A stretch of 41,107 nt of DNA from Alkalibacterium sp046484155 (GCF_046484155.1 NZ_JAWOBT010000112.1:1-41107); one strand, 5' to 3'. Counted from the first letter of the stretch, positions 25,805 through 34,416 are shown. Made by a program: numbers and translations. The notes: generated by a model from the sequence alone, not told the origin.

Positions 25805-25855
25805 ATTCCACCAGTACCAGAAAGCTTCGTGGCTGTGTTGAACTTGGATAATTAA
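25805..25855 (+). pseudogene. Remnant of a lepA 3' end
   Basis: Read from 25805 the frame gives IPPVPESFVAVLNLDN then TAA. The intact LepA ends IPQEAFMAVLNLDED. The DNA matches as well: 25830-25849 and 24967-24986 agree at about 16 of 20 positions. There is an in-frame stop just upstream, so it is not translated from a start here. 31 nt after its stop comes a terminator, mirroring the 38 nt between the true lepA stop and its terminator. It may be a displaced lepA tail after insertion, or a decayed duplication. Confidence 0.5.
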
Positions 25856-25883
25856 TAATATAAGTGGAAAACAATAATTGAGA

Positions 25884-25947
25884 GACAATAGTTCTTGCTG
25901 AGTCAGATTTTGATCTGAACTTTTTAAGCAGGGCTATTGCCTTTTTT
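25884..25947 (+). terminator. Long two-part terminator hairpin
   Basis: CAATAG (25886-25891) pairs with CTATTG (25934-25939) and CTTGCT (25894-25899) with AGCAGG (25927-25932, one GU). A perfect inner hairpin TCAGAT-TTTG-ATCTGA (25903-25918) lies inside, and T-run 25942-25947 follows. By position it may be the original lepA terminator. Confidence 0.75.
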
Positions 25948-25996
25948 CTGTTCTAGAGCTCTTTTATTCATAATAGTCAAGTTTCAGGATAATCTG

Positions 25997-26005
25997 TGCT
26001 ATAAT
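25997..26005 (+). promoter_or_regulatory. Extended -10 promoter for the CNNM gene
   Basis: TGcTATAAT, a consensus extended -10, with no good -35. The string TGTGCTATAAT closely matches the polC promoter element at 6108-6118. Confidence 0.6.
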
Positions 26006-26042
26006 AAAAGGGAAAAACTAAGAAAGTAGGGATTACATTTAA

Positions 26043-27329
26043 ATGGATAGTGATAATATAAACAGTATAATCATTCTAGTAATTTTAGTGTTTTTATCTG
26101 GTTATTTTTCTTCTTCGGAAACAGCATTTACATCAGCTAATCGGATCAGATTGAAAAACGAGGCTGAAAAAGGAGATAAACGTTCTGGAAAGACGATGAA
26201 ATTAGCAGAAAACTTTGATGCTGTTTTATCAACCATATTGATAGGAAATAACATTGTAAATATAGGTATGACTGCTATTGCAACGTTATTATTCGTGCAG
26301 TGGTTTCCGGTATACGGACCAACGATTGCAACGATCGTAATGACGATCATCGTATTGATTTTCGGTGAGATCACGCCTAAAACACTTGCTAAGGAAAACC
26401 CGGAAATTTTTGCTAAGGCTTCAACACCGTACATTCACTTTTTAATGATTTTGTTTAAACCCTTCTTATGGCTGCTTAGAAAGTGGAAGGTTTTATTGGA
26501 GAGAGTATTTAATTTTGGTGACATAGATATCATTAGTGAGGACGAATTACTATCGATTGTAGAAGAAGCTGAAAGCGGCGGTAGCATTGAGGATTATGAA
26601 AGTCAGTTAGTGAAAGCCGCAATTGAATTTGATGATTTAGAAGTGTCGTCTATTTTGACACCACGAGTGGATGTCGTGAGTTGTGAAATAGATGTAACAG
26701 ACGAAGAAGTAGAAGAACTGTTTACAGAGCACAATTATTCGCGGTTGATCGTATATGATGAATCGATTGATAACGTTGTAGGGGTTCTTCATGAAAAAGA
26801 TTTCAACCGTTATCTACGCAAAAAACGGAACGCAGAGAAAGCCGTATCCTTACTTTCTGTCTTAAAAGATGTTGTTTTTGTTCCGCCGGTCATGAATCTA
26901 TCTCGACTACTTAGAATGATGCAGCACAGCAAAACACATATGGCTATTGTTACAGATGAGCATGGTGGTACCATCGGCATTGCCACGATGGAAGATGTTC
27001 TTGAAGAGCTTGTTGGAGAAATATGGGATGAATCTGATATCATCGATGAAGAGGTTGTCGAATTGATAGCAGGGAAACGATATAAGATTAAAGGAACGGC
27101 TGGTTTGGATAAAATATTTGAATTGTTTGGACTCACCGGATACGAAACCTATGTATCAAATTCGGTAAGTGGCTTTGTTGTTGAAGAGTTAGGTCAGTTC
27201 CCACAAGTGGGTGACTCTTTTAAATATCATAATATGAAAGTTACTGTCACCGCCGTTAGAAACAGGCGGGTACTGGAAGTTCAAATAGATTATTTGCCGA
27301 ATGATTTAAATGAAAACGATGAAGATTAA
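26043..27329 (+). CDS. CNNM/HlyC-CorC family membrane protein (CBS domains)
   Basis: 428 residues. An N-terminal DUF21 (CNNM) membrane domain (about 1-195) with hydrophobic helices and the family's FSSSETAFTSANRIRLKN segment; a pair of CBS domains (about 200-325) with LTPRVDVVS and MAIVTDEHGGTIGIATMEDVLEELVGEI; and a CorC/HlyC C-terminal domain (about 345-425). Family members act in Mg2+ or Na+ efflux or homeostasis. Calling it a haemolysin is a historical label. The SD is weak and about 11 nt away. It has its own promoter after a strong terminator. Confidence 0.9.
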   Translation: MDSDNINSIIILVILVFLSGYFSSSETAFTSANRIRLKNEAEKGDKRSGKTMKLAENFDAVLSTILIGNNIVNIGMTAIATLLFVQWFPVYGPTIATIVMTIIVLIFGEITPKTLAKENPEIFAKASTPYIHFLMILFKPFLWLLRKWKVLLERVFNFGDIDIISEDELLSIVEEAESGGSIEDYESQLVKAAIEFDDLEVSSILTPRVDVVSCEIDVTDEEVEELFTEHNYSRLIVYDESIDNVVGVLHEKDFNRYLRKKRNAEKAVSLLSVLKDVVFVPPVMNLSRLLRMMQHSKTHMAIVTDEHGGTIGIATMEDVLEELVGEIWDESDIIDEEVVELIAGKRYKIKGTAGLDKIFELFGLTGYETYVSNSVSGFVVEELGQFPQVGDSFKYHNMKVTVTAVRNRRVLEVQIDYLPNDLNENDED

Positions 27330-27352
27330 GTAATGGAGTGAACGTATAAAGA

Positions 27353-27976
27353 ATGTCTTTACTAACAAACACGGAACTATCAACAGAAGAAATGGCTGAA
27401 CGCTTATTGGGCTGTCTCTTAGTTAAAGAAACAAATGGAGTGACCACTTCAGGATGGATAGTGGAAACGGAGGCGTACGTTGGTGTTCTAGATGAAGCCT
27501 GTCACAGTTATAATGGGAAAAACACACCTCGTATGAAAGCAATGTTTGAACGGGCAGGAACCATCTATATATATAAAATGCACACACATCAGTTATTAAA
27601 TGTCGTCACTAGAGACCAAGGTGATCCACAGGGCGTCCTCATACGGGCCGTTGAGCCCTATGAAGGAAGAAGTCTAATGGAGGAGCGACGCCAAAGAAAA
27701 GGCGTTGATGTCACGAATGGACCGGGGAAATTAACGAAGGCTATGGGAATTACGATGATGGACCATGGGACATCCATTTTAATACCGTCGCTCTATATAG
27801 ATATCAGGCATAAAAGAACCCCTTCAACAGTTGAAAAATCTAAAAGAATTGGTATCCCAAATAAAGGGGAATGGACTGAATCTTTACTGCGTTTTACCGT
27901 TAAAGGAAACCCATATCTCTCCAGGGGGAAAGGGGAACTTTCGGTAGATAATGGATGGAGCGCTATGTTAGACTAA
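27353..27976 (+). CDS. mpg: 3-methyladenine DNA glycosylase (AAG/Mpg family)
   Basis: Removes alkylated and deaminated purines in base-excision repair. 207 residues of the AAG fold: LLGCLLVKE, WIVETEAYVG with the catalytic Glu, HSYNGKNTPRMKAMF, and VTNGPGKLTKAMGI near the DNA-binding surface. Length is typical. SD GGAGTGA about 12 nt upstream. It lies 24 nt after the CNNM gene and so is probably co-transcribed with it. Confidence 0.92.
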   Translation: MSLLTNTELSTEEMAERLLGCLLVKETNGVTTSGWIVETEAYVGVLDEACHSYNGKNTPRMKAMFERAGTIYIYKMHTHQLLNVVTRDQGDPQGVLIRAVEPYEGRSLMEERRQRKGVDVTNGPGKLTKAMGITMMDHGTSILIPSLYIDIRHKRTPSTVEKSKRIGIPNKGEWTESLLRFTVKGNPYLSRGKGELSVDNGWSAMLD

Positions 27977-27993
27977 AACGAGGAGGTGTTTGT

Positions 27994-28545
27994 ATGACAA
28001 ATGACTTATCTGGTTATATAGACAACACACTTAAAGAGATGCTCCCGAACTTTAAATGGAAAATTGTTAAAGAGAGCAAAAAGAACTTAATTGAACTTTA
28101 TATTACGTTTCATGTTAAATCGGAAGAATCTGTTCAGGTACAGGATATACTCGGGAAAAACAACGAACCGGGCTTAGTCCAGTTTGAGGATGTTTTATGC
28201 TTCTATGATCCGGCTTATGCACATGTGAAACCACAAAACTATCTCGCTTCTTTTTCAATGAACAGCCACCTTGGCATCGAAAAAGGTTACGTTGATGCCA
28301 TACTTAGACAACTAAACTACACGACAAAAAAAGGTAAAGTAGAGTTGACAGAGTTCTTAAGTGATGATTTTGCTGATTCATTTTCCCTGAGCTGGAGCGA
28401 AAGCAATTTAACCAACATGATTCAAACGTTGAAAGAGACGGGGCGTTACAGCAAAGAAAAAGTCCCGATCGCCATAGACGATGAAAAATCATTTTTAGAA
28501 AAATTGAAAAAGGATGAAGCAAATGACGGAGTGGAAAGAGTTTAG
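27994..28545 (+). CDS. DUF3013-like protein upstream of prmA
   Basis: 183 residues, soluble, no signal. The start is ATG 27994 with an excellent SD GAGGAGGTG; an earlier in-frame ATG (27955) lies inside mpg and lacks an SD. Sequence and place (immediately before prmA) fit the DUF3013 family of Lactobacillales, with stretches such as FYDPAYAHVKPQNYLASF and LSDDFADSFSLSW. Function unknown. It overlaps prmA by 23 nt, implying coupled translation. Family assignment is from memory of context and is moderately sure. Confidence 0.7.
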   Translation: MTNDLSGYIDNTLKEMLPNFKWKIVKESKKNLIELYITFHVKSEESVQVQDILGKNNEPGLVQFEDVLCFYDPAYAHVKPQNYLASFSMNSHLGIEKGYVDAILRQLNYTTKKGKVELTEFLSDDFADSFSLSWSESNLTNMIQTLKETGRYSKEKVPIAIDDEKSFLEKLKKDEANDGVERV

Positions 28546-29476
28546 TGTAGCTATCAATAATGAGGCTGCGGAAGCTGTAACATCCATCTTTACAGAACTA
28601 GGTTCATCAGGTGTTTCTATCAGCGATCGTAATGATTTTTTGAATCCGCCTGTATATAAAAACGATACGCTATGGGAATTAAACGAAGAAGATTTTCCGA
28701 AAGATGGCGTGATTATCAAAGGCTACTTCACCGAACATGATGATTTGGATGCTATAAAAAAACTATTAGCTGAACGAGTAAAACTATTAGCGGATTTTGG
28801 GATAGAAATCACCCATCTTGATATTCAGGTTAATGATGTTAAGGAAGAAGATTGGTCGACTGCCTGGAAGAAACATTATCATCCAGTAAATGTGACTCGC
28901 TTTTTAACCATTGTGCCTAAATGGGAAACGTATACGAAACGTTTTCCTGATGAACGTATCGTCTATTTAGATCCGGGCATGGCTTTTGGAACGGGGACTC
29001 ATCCGACAACGCAGTTATGTATTCAGGCTTTAGAGACAACCCTTTATCCTCAGGCAACAGTATTTGATGTTGGCACGGGTTCAGGCGTCCTTTCAATTGC
29101 GAGTGCCTTTTATGGTGCCGGAGAGATTAGAGCTTATGATCTAGACGAAGTAGCGGTGAAGTCAGCGCGGGATAATATCAAATTGAATAAGTTAGAAAAT
29201 GATATTGTCCTCAAGGCAAACAATCTGTTAACGGGTGTTAAAGACAAGGCTGATATCATTGTGGCTAATATCTTAACTGAAATTATATTACCTTTTATTC
29301 CGGATGCATATCATCACTTGAATGATAATGGCCTCTTTATCACGTCAGGTATTATATTAGAAAAAAAAGATGAGGTTATTCAGGCTTTGGAACAACAGCG
29401 ATTTGAGATAATACAAATCAATCAGATGAAAGACTGGATTGCCATCATTGCTAAAAAAATGGAAAAGGAAGAGTGA
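28523..29476 (+). CDS. prmA: Ribosomal protein L11 methyltransferase
   Basis: Trimethylates ribosomal protein L11. 317 residues from ATG 28523 (MTEWKEFSVAINNEAAEAV), which has SD AAAAAGGA 8 nt upstream; an in-frame ATG at 28514 sits within the SD. An N-terminal substrate-recognition domain is followed by the SAM-binding Rossmann domain with DPGMAFGTGTHPTTQLC, FDVGTGSGVLSIA and the ADIIVANILTEII motif. Its end overlaps the region just before deoC, so the genes form an operon. Confidence 0.95.
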   Translation: MTEWKEFSVAINNEAAEAVTSIFTELGSSGVSISDRNDFLNPPVYKNDTLWELNEEDFPKDGVIIKGYFTEHDDLDAIKKLLAERVKLLADFGIEITHLDIQVNDVKEEDWSTAWKKHYHPVNVTRFLTIVPKWETYTKRFPDERIVYLDPGMAFGTGTHPTTQLCIQALETTLYPQATVFDVGTGSGVLSIASAFYGAGEIRAYDLDEVAVKSARDNIKLNKLENDIVLKANNLLTGVKDKADIIVANILTEIILPFIPDAYHHLNDNGLFITSGIILEKKDEVIQALEQQRFEIIQINQMKDWIAIIAKKMEKEE

Positions 29477-29481
29477 ATAGA

Positions 29482-30150
29482 ATGGAAAACATAGAGAGAT
29501 ATATCGATCATACATTATTGAAACCAGAATCGACAGATTTGGATGTACAAAAAGTTTGTATAGATGCCATCAAATATAACTTTAAATCTGTGTGTATCAA
29601 CCCGGGTTGGGTCAAATACACTGCTGATATGTTAAAAGATTCAGATGTAGAAACATGTACAGTTATCGGATTTCCTTTAGGAGCCAACACATCAAAAGTT
29701 AAAGCATTTGAAGCTGAACAAGCCGTTAAAGAAGGAGCAACTGAAGTCGACATGGTCATCAATATCGGGGCGTTAAAAAGCGAAGACTATGCTTTGGTCT
29801 ATGATGACATCAAAGCAGTTGTAAAAGCTGTAAAAGGAAAAGCACTAGTTAAAGTTATTATCGAAGCGTGCTTATTAAATGAACATGAAAAAGTAAGAGC
29901 CTGCGAAGCGGCTAAAAGAGCCGGTGCTGATTTTGTTAAAACATCTACTGGATTTTCCACAGGCGGAGCAACGCTTGCAGATGTAAAATTAATGCGCAAA
30001 ACGGTTGGCGCAAAAATGGGAGTTAAAGCTTCAGGTGGCGTCCGTTCAAGTGAGGATGCGAAAGCAATGATCGAAGCTGGTGCAACCCGTATCGGAACAT
30101 CTAATGGTGTAGCAATCGTTGAAGGAAATGAAGCGACAGAAGCATACTGA
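29482..30150 (+). CDS. deoC: Deoxyribose-phosphate aldolase
   Basis: Splits 2-deoxyribose-5-phosphate into acetaldehyde and glyceraldehyde-3-phosphate in deoxynucleoside breakdown. 222 residues. ATG 29482 has SD AAAGGAAGAG about 8 nt upstream; an in-frame GTG at 29473 overlaps the prmA stop and lacks its own SD. Motifs: YIDHTLLKPEST at the N-terminus, EVDMVINIGALKS, KVIIEACLL, the Schiff-base Lys in FVKTSTGFSTGGAT, and GVKASGGVRS. In related genomes this slot between prmA and relA is usually held by rsmE. Confidence 0.96.
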   Translation: MENIERYIDHTLLKPESTDLDVQKVCIDAIKYNFKSVCINPGWVKYTADMLKDSDVETCTVIGFPLGANTSKVKAFEAEQAVKEGATEVDMVINIGALKSEDYALVYDDIKAVVKAVKGKALVKVIIEACLLNEHEKVRACEAAKRAGADFVKTSTGFSTGGATLADVKLMRKTVGAKMGVKASGGVRSSEDAKAMIEAGATRIGTSNGVAIVEGNEATEAY

Positions 30151-30171
30151 GAGATTGTATATTAGGATATC

Positions 30172-30200
30172 TTGAATTAAGCATAAAAAAGCATTATAAT
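30172..30200 (+). promoter_or_regulatory. Strong promoter between deoC and relA
   Basis: TTGAAT (30172-30177), exactly 17 bp, TATAAT (30195-30200). Its expected start, about 30207, is only about 10 nt before a terminator, so it would give either a very short RNA or attenuated relA transcription. Confidence 0.65.
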
Positions 30201-30216
30201 TAATAAGAAGAAGTCA

Positions 30217-30246
30217 CCAGCACTCCAATTAGTGCTGGTTTTCTTA
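30217..30246 (+). terminator. Terminator between deoC and relA
   Basis: A perfect 8-bp GC-rich stem CCAGCACT (30217-30224), loop CCAATT, AGTGCTGG (30231-30238), then TTTTCTT. It terminates the CNNM-to-deoC transcript and also follows a promoter in the same gap. Confidence 0.85.
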
Positions 30247-30300
30247 TAACGAAAGATCTATTATATATAGTGATAACCTCTAAGGATGAAGGTGATACCC

Positions 30301-32520
30301 ATGCCACAAAATAAAGATTACACAGCACAAGAAGTGATTGCACTTTGTCTGACTTACATGAGTAGTGAACATGTTAGATTTGTAAAGGAAGCATATGATC
30401 TGGCTGACGAAGCCCATAAAGGCCAGATGAGAAAATCAGGGGAAGAATACATCATGCATCCTATTCAGGTCGCTGGGATTCTAGCAGAGTTGAAAATGGA
30501 CCCTGTGACTGTTGCGACAGGTTTTCTACATGATGTCGTAGAAGATACTGACTACACGTATGCTCAATTAGCTGAGATATTCACTCCGGAAGTTGCCGAC
30601 CTGGTTGATGGCGTTACCAAGTTGGGTAAACTTAAATTCAGGTCGAAAAAAGAGCATCAGGCAGAAAATCATCGTAAAATGCTTCTAGCTATGGCTCAAG
30701 ATGTGCGTGTCATTCTTGTCAAACTGGCAGATAGAGTCCATAACATGCGCACGCTCAAACACCACCGTCCTGAGAAACAACGGGAGATCGCCAAGGAAAC
30801 GTTAGATATCTATGCACCTTTAGCGGATCGTCTGGGTATCAACCGGATGAAGTGGGAATTAGAAGACACGTCATTAAGGTACCTGAACCCGCAGCAATAC
30901 TACCGTATCGTGCATCTCATGAATTCTAGAAGGGAAGACCGGGAGAATTACATTGAAGATGCTAAAACAGCTATTGAAGCCTCAGTTAAGGAATTAGGGA
31001 TCGAGGCGCAAATAACAGGAAGACCGAAACATATTTATTCGATATATGAAAAGATGAAAAGTCAGAAAAAACAATTCAGCGAAATTTATGATCTGCTGGC
31101 TATTCGGATCATTGTCGATTCTATCAAAGACTGTTATGCCGTATTAGGAGCCATTCATACGAGATGGAAGCCAATGCCGGGACGTTTCAAAGATTATATC
31201 GCTATGCCGAAAGCAAATATGTACCAGTCGCTGCACACGACAGTGCTGGGACCGAACGCAACACCGCTTGAAGTGCAGATCAGAACCATGGAAATGCATG
31301 AAATCGCGGAATATGGTGTGGCGGCTCATTGGGCGTATAAAGAAGGTATCAGTAAAAAAATAGATAACGATGAACTAAGTGAGCACATTACCTGGTTTCG
31401 AGATATCCTGGAACTGCAAAGTGAATCCAGCGATGCGAGCGACTTTATGGATTCGATCAAACAAGATATTTTTAAAGATAAAGTCTACGTCTTCAGTCCC
31501 AAAGGAGACGTTATGGAATTACCAAGCGGATCCAGTACGCTGGATTTTGCCTATCATGTGCATACTGAAGTAGGTAATAAAGCGATGGGAGCGAAAGTGA
31601 ACGGGAAAATCGTCCCACTTAATTATAAACTCAAAACAGGTGACATCGTTGAAATGTTAACTTCTGCTAATTCATTCGGACCGAGCAGAGATTGGCTGAA
31701 TTATGTAAACACCTCGAAAGCAAAAAATAAAATCAAGCGATTCTTTAAAACCCAGGAAAGAGAAAAAAGTATCGAACGTGGAAAAGATATCCTTGAAAAA
31801 TTACTGCTTGAAATGGGCTTTAATCCAAAAGATATTTTAAAAAAAGAAAAGTTGAAAAAAGCAGCTGACCGTTTCAATTTTCAAAATATTGAAGATTTAT
31901 ATGCTGGGATTGGATATGGTGAAGTCAAGAGTGCGACCGTCGCCAATCGACTGACCGATAAAGAACGTAAAGAACGCGAAAAAGAAACATACCAATTTGA
32001 TGAGTCTACCCATACGATCGAGTTAAAGAATAAAAAAGAACCTGAAAAAATGAAAATAAGACAAGAAGGTGGCGTCGTTATTCAAGGAGCGGATAATTTA
32101 CTTGTTCGTTTAAGTAAATGTTGTAACCCAGTTCCTGGCGACGATATCGTTGGGTATATCACCCGCGGACGAGGTATCTCTATCCACAGAAAAGACTGTC
32201 CGAATCTTCATACGTCAGATGACAACGAAAACCGTTTAATTGACGTGGAATGGGAATCGACAGATGCTAATAAAAGTAAAGACTATAACGCTGAACTACA
32301 AATAGAAGGATATGACCGGAGTGGCTTTTTAAACGAGATCCTGCAAGTAATCAATTCTCAGACCAATAAACTGAGTAATGTGAATGGACGCGTGGACAAA
32401 AATGGAACGGCTACAATTAAAGTCACTATTGCTATTCAAAATCTCAAAGAATTAGAACAGATCGTTGATAAAGTTAAATCTGTACCAGATGTCTATTCGG
32501 TGAAACGCATAACAACGTAA
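30301..32520 (+). CDS. relA: Bifunctional (p)ppGpp synthetase/hydrolase (Rel)
   Basis: Controls the stringent response by making and destroying (p)ppGpp. 739 residues from ATG 30301 (SD AAGGTGA 5 nt upstream; an in-frame ATG at 30286 is just before that SD). The HD hydrolase domain is intact (HPIQVAGIL, HDVVEDTDYTY, DRVHNMRTL; about 50-150). Then come the synthetase domain (DCYAVLGAIHTRWKPMPGRF, KANMYQSLHTTV, EVQIRTMEMHEIAEYGVAAH; about 240-350), TGS (about 393-455), a helical/zinc-like region with KCCNPVPGDDIVGY, and ACT (about 660-739). Both activities look competent. It is coupled closely with dtd. Confidence 0.96.
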   Translation: MPQNKDYTAQEVIALCLTYMSSEHVRFVKEAYDLADEAHKGQMRKSGEEYIMHPIQVAGILAELKMDPVTVATGFLHDVVEDTDYTYAQLAEIFTPEVADLVDGVTKLGKLKFRSKKEHQAENHRKMLLAMAQDVRVILVKLADRVHNMRTLKHHRPEKQREIAKETLDIYAPLADRLGINRMKWELEDTSLRYLNPQQYYRIVHLMNSRREDRENYIEDAKTAIEASVKELGIEAQITGRPKHIYSIYEKMKSQKKQFSEIYDLLAIRIIVDSIKDCYAVLGAIHTRWKPMPGRFKDYIAMPKANMYQSLHTTVLGPNATPLEVQIRTMEMHEIAEYGVAAHWAYKEGISKKIDNDELSEHITWFRDILELQSESSDASDFMDSIKQDIFKDKVYVFSPKGDVMELPSGSSTLDFAYHVHTEVGNKAMGAKVNGKIVPLNYKLKTGDIVEMLTSANSFGPSRDWLNYVNTSKAKNKIKRFFKTQEREKSIERGKDILEKLLLEMGFNPKDILKKEKLKKAADRFNFQNIEDLYAGIGYGEVKSATVANRLTDKERKEREKETYQFDESTHTIELKNKKEPEKMKIRQEGGVVIQGADNLLVRLSKCCNPVPGDDIVGYITRGRGISIHRKDCPNLHTSDDNENRLIDVEWESTDANKSKDYNAELQIEGYDRSGFLNEILQVINSQTNKLSNVNGRVDKNGTATIKVTIAIQNLKELEQIVDKVKSVPDVYSVKRITT

Positions 32521-32546
32521 TAGTTACAGGTTTTAGGAGGATTTTA

Positions 32547-32993
32547 GTGAGAGCAGTCATACAACGTGCGAAAGAAGCGAATGTAAGAGTCGAAAATGAA
32601 ACTGTTGGGGAAATAAATCATGGATTAGTTGTTTTTATTGGTGTGGAAGACGATGATGGAGAAGAAGATATCAATTATCTTGCGCGTAAAATAAGTAATC
32701 TACGTATATTTGAAGATGAAGACGACAAAATGAATTTATCAGTTAAAGATGTTAATGGGGATATCCTGTCTATTTCACAATTCACTCTGCATGCAGACAC
32801 TAAGAAAGGAAATCGTCCAAGCTTTGTGGCGGCTGCAAAGCCGGAATATGCAGACAAGTTATACAATCAGTTCAATGAATTATTATCTAAGCAAGGTATT
32901 CGTGTAGAAACCGGGAAATTTGGTAAGCATATGGAAATTGATTTCATTAACGACGGTCCAGTGACCATACTCCTTGATTCGAAAAACAAATAA
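32547..32993 (+). CDS. dtd: D-aminoacyl-tRNA deacylase
   Basis: Removes D-amino acids (and glycine mis-charged on tRNA-Ala) from tRNA. 148 residues starting at GTG 32547 with SD AGGAGG 7 nt upstream. Motifs: AVIQRAKEANVRVENE at the N-terminus, the SQFTLHAD catalytic segment (about residue 77) and the cis-Gly-Pro motif NDGPVTI near the C-terminus. The relA-dtd pair is widely conserved in Firmicutes. A convergent terminator follows. Confidence 0.95.
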   Translation: MRAVIQRAKEANVRVENETVGEINHGLVVFIGVEDDDGEEDINYLARKISNLRIFEDEDDKMNLSVKDVNGDILSISQFTLHADTKKGNRPSFVAAAKPEYADKLYNQFNELLSKQGIRVETGKFGKHMEIDFINDGPVTILLDSKNK

Positions 32994-32995
32994 GC

Positions 32996-33035
32996 AAAAG
33001 GGCCATCACGAAAAAAATCGTGATGACCCTTTTTT
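32996..33035. terminator. Bidirectional terminator between dtd and the amidase
   Basis: A 16-bp stem with one C-A mismatch pairs 32996-33011 with 33018-33033, around a short A-rich loop and with T-runs on both strands. It serves two convergent genes. Confidence 0.88.
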
Positions 33036-33048
33036 GGTGATTATGAAA

Positions 33049-34386
33049 TCAACGCGGCGAGAAATACTCGTCTAAAGCCTGGTACACAGCGTCAGCGACG
33101 GTTGTTTGGTAAGCATGGGTATTAACGACTGTAATATCGTGATCATTATTGAGATAACCTAATTCCAACAGTATAGAAGGCTGAGAATTCTGACTTAATA
33201 CAAAGTAGTTACCGTGTCTTACGCCGTTATTGTCGAGATTAACATCTTTAGCAAGATAATGATTAACTGTCTCTGCTAAAGCTTTTTCGTTTTCTGAATA
33301 ATAATAGGTCGTAGTACCTGACATCGTGTTAGCCTTTTCGACTGAATCATAATGTAGACTTATGAACGCATCGGCATTAGCTCTGTGTGCATAATAGACG
33401 CGGTCGTTTAAAGAGATATAATCATCAGAACTTCGCGTTAAAATAACATTAGCCCCCGCTTTTTTTAGGAGATCCGCTAACAAAAGAGCGGTGTCTAAGG
33501 TGATTTCTTTTTCAGCGAAGCTATTCGCTGCAACAGCACCTGGATCATAACCTCCGTGACCAGGATCAATAACTATGGTTGCCTCAGCCAGCGTTGTCGC
33601 ATAATGCGAAGGTTCAGTGGTCAATGATACTTCTTTCGCGCTAACCGATTCTGTTGTAATCGTTTCGGTAATCCAACCGGCTACAAAACCTTTGGTTCCA
33701 TTAGCAAGCTCTATTTGATACCATTCATTTTCTTCAGTGAGTACCTCGAATTCTTCGGCTGTTCTTAGTGTAGTTAAGATCTCGGCATCAGTTGTCGGTT
33801 TCAGTCGGATATTTGCGGGTGTGCCTCCGACACTTATTCTCAACGAATCCGTTGAACCCGTCAGTTCTTCGGTTTCTGCAGGTTGATCTATGACGTCAAT
33901 CAAGTCAGAATGCAACCAGGCAACGCGTTGATTAAAGAGGATCTGCACCCAGTCATCTTCTCTGTATAAAATAGGAAACTCCTCGTCTTGTTTAACCGTG
34001 CCTAAAACAGCGGAGTCTATTGTAGAAAATTGTCTGACATTTACCTCCGGGGATGTGACGCGTCCAAAAAGGTGATTATCTAATGAGACTTCTTCATTTT
34101 CCACTAACCAGCTTGCGACCCAACCGATTTGATTTGAATCCAGACGGACTTTGTACCACTCATTTTCTTCCCCCAGTACGTTAAGTCGATCTTCTTCCTG
34201 GACTTGAGTGAGGATTTCGTGTGAAAGACCCGGTCCATACCGGATGTTTAATGTCGACGCGAGCACAGTTACTTTGTTTTCATTTGCTAAAGCTACTATT
34301 GCTGTCAAGAGGAGAGTGAACAGCAAAATGATGATGAGTATGAAAAATGAGCGACTATTTTTTTTATGTAAATAACTTTGGTTCAT
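33049..34386 (-). CDS. Membrane-anchored N-acetylmuramoyl-L-alanine amidase with three SH3b domains
   Basis: Cuts the amide between muramic acid and the stem peptide of peptidoglycan. The start is ATG 34386 (MNQSYLHKKN), behind a GGGGGGAT SD; the frame is open for 33 more codons upstream but has no SD there. About 445 residues: a basic N-terminus, a hydrophobic segment (SFFILIIILLFTLLLTAIVA, signal or anchor) at about 13-33, SH3b repeats at about 38-95, 105-160 and 185-245, then an Amidase_3 domain (about 270-440). That domain has zinc/catalytic residues in VIDPGHGGYDPG, EKEITLD, ISLHYDS and ILLELGYL. It often sits next to dtd/hisS in Lactobacillales. Confidence 0.93.
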   Translation of the reverse strand: MNQSYLHKKNSRSFFILIIILLFTLLLTAIVALANENKVTVLASTLNIRYGPGLSHEILTQVQEEDRLNVLGEENEWYKVRLDSNQIGWVASWLVENEEVSLDNHLFGRVTSPEVNVRQFSTIDSAVLGTVKQDEEFPILYREDDWVQILFNQRVAWLHSDLIDVIDQPAETEELTGSTDSLRISVGGTPANIRLKPTTDAEILTTLRTAEEFEVLTEENEWYQIELANGTKGFVAGWITETITTESVSAKEVSLTTEPSHYATTLAEATIVIDPGHGGYDPGAVAANSFAEKEITLDTALLLADLLKKAGANVILTRSSDDYISLNDRVYYAHRANADAFISLHYDSVEKANTMSGTTTYYYSENEKALAETVNHYLAKDVNLDNNGVRHGNYFVLSQNSQPSILLELGYLNNDHDITVVNTHAYQTTVADAVYQALDEYFSPR

Positions 34387-34416
34387 TATTATCCCCCCGG
34401 CGTATGGTTTGTCCTC

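Noticed and set aside
26043..27329. Haemolysin function for the CNNM/CorC protein
   Set aside because: The name is historical; the domains point to ion transport or homeostasis.
27955..27996. Earlier start of the DUF3013-like gene at ATG 27955
   Set aside because: It lies within the end of mpg and has no SD, while ATG 27994 has GAGGAGGTG at proper spacing.
33049..34386. Amidase as a phage endolysin
   Set aside because: It has its own anchor, promoter and conserved place between dtd and hisS, with no phage genes around, so it is a resident cell-wall enzyme.
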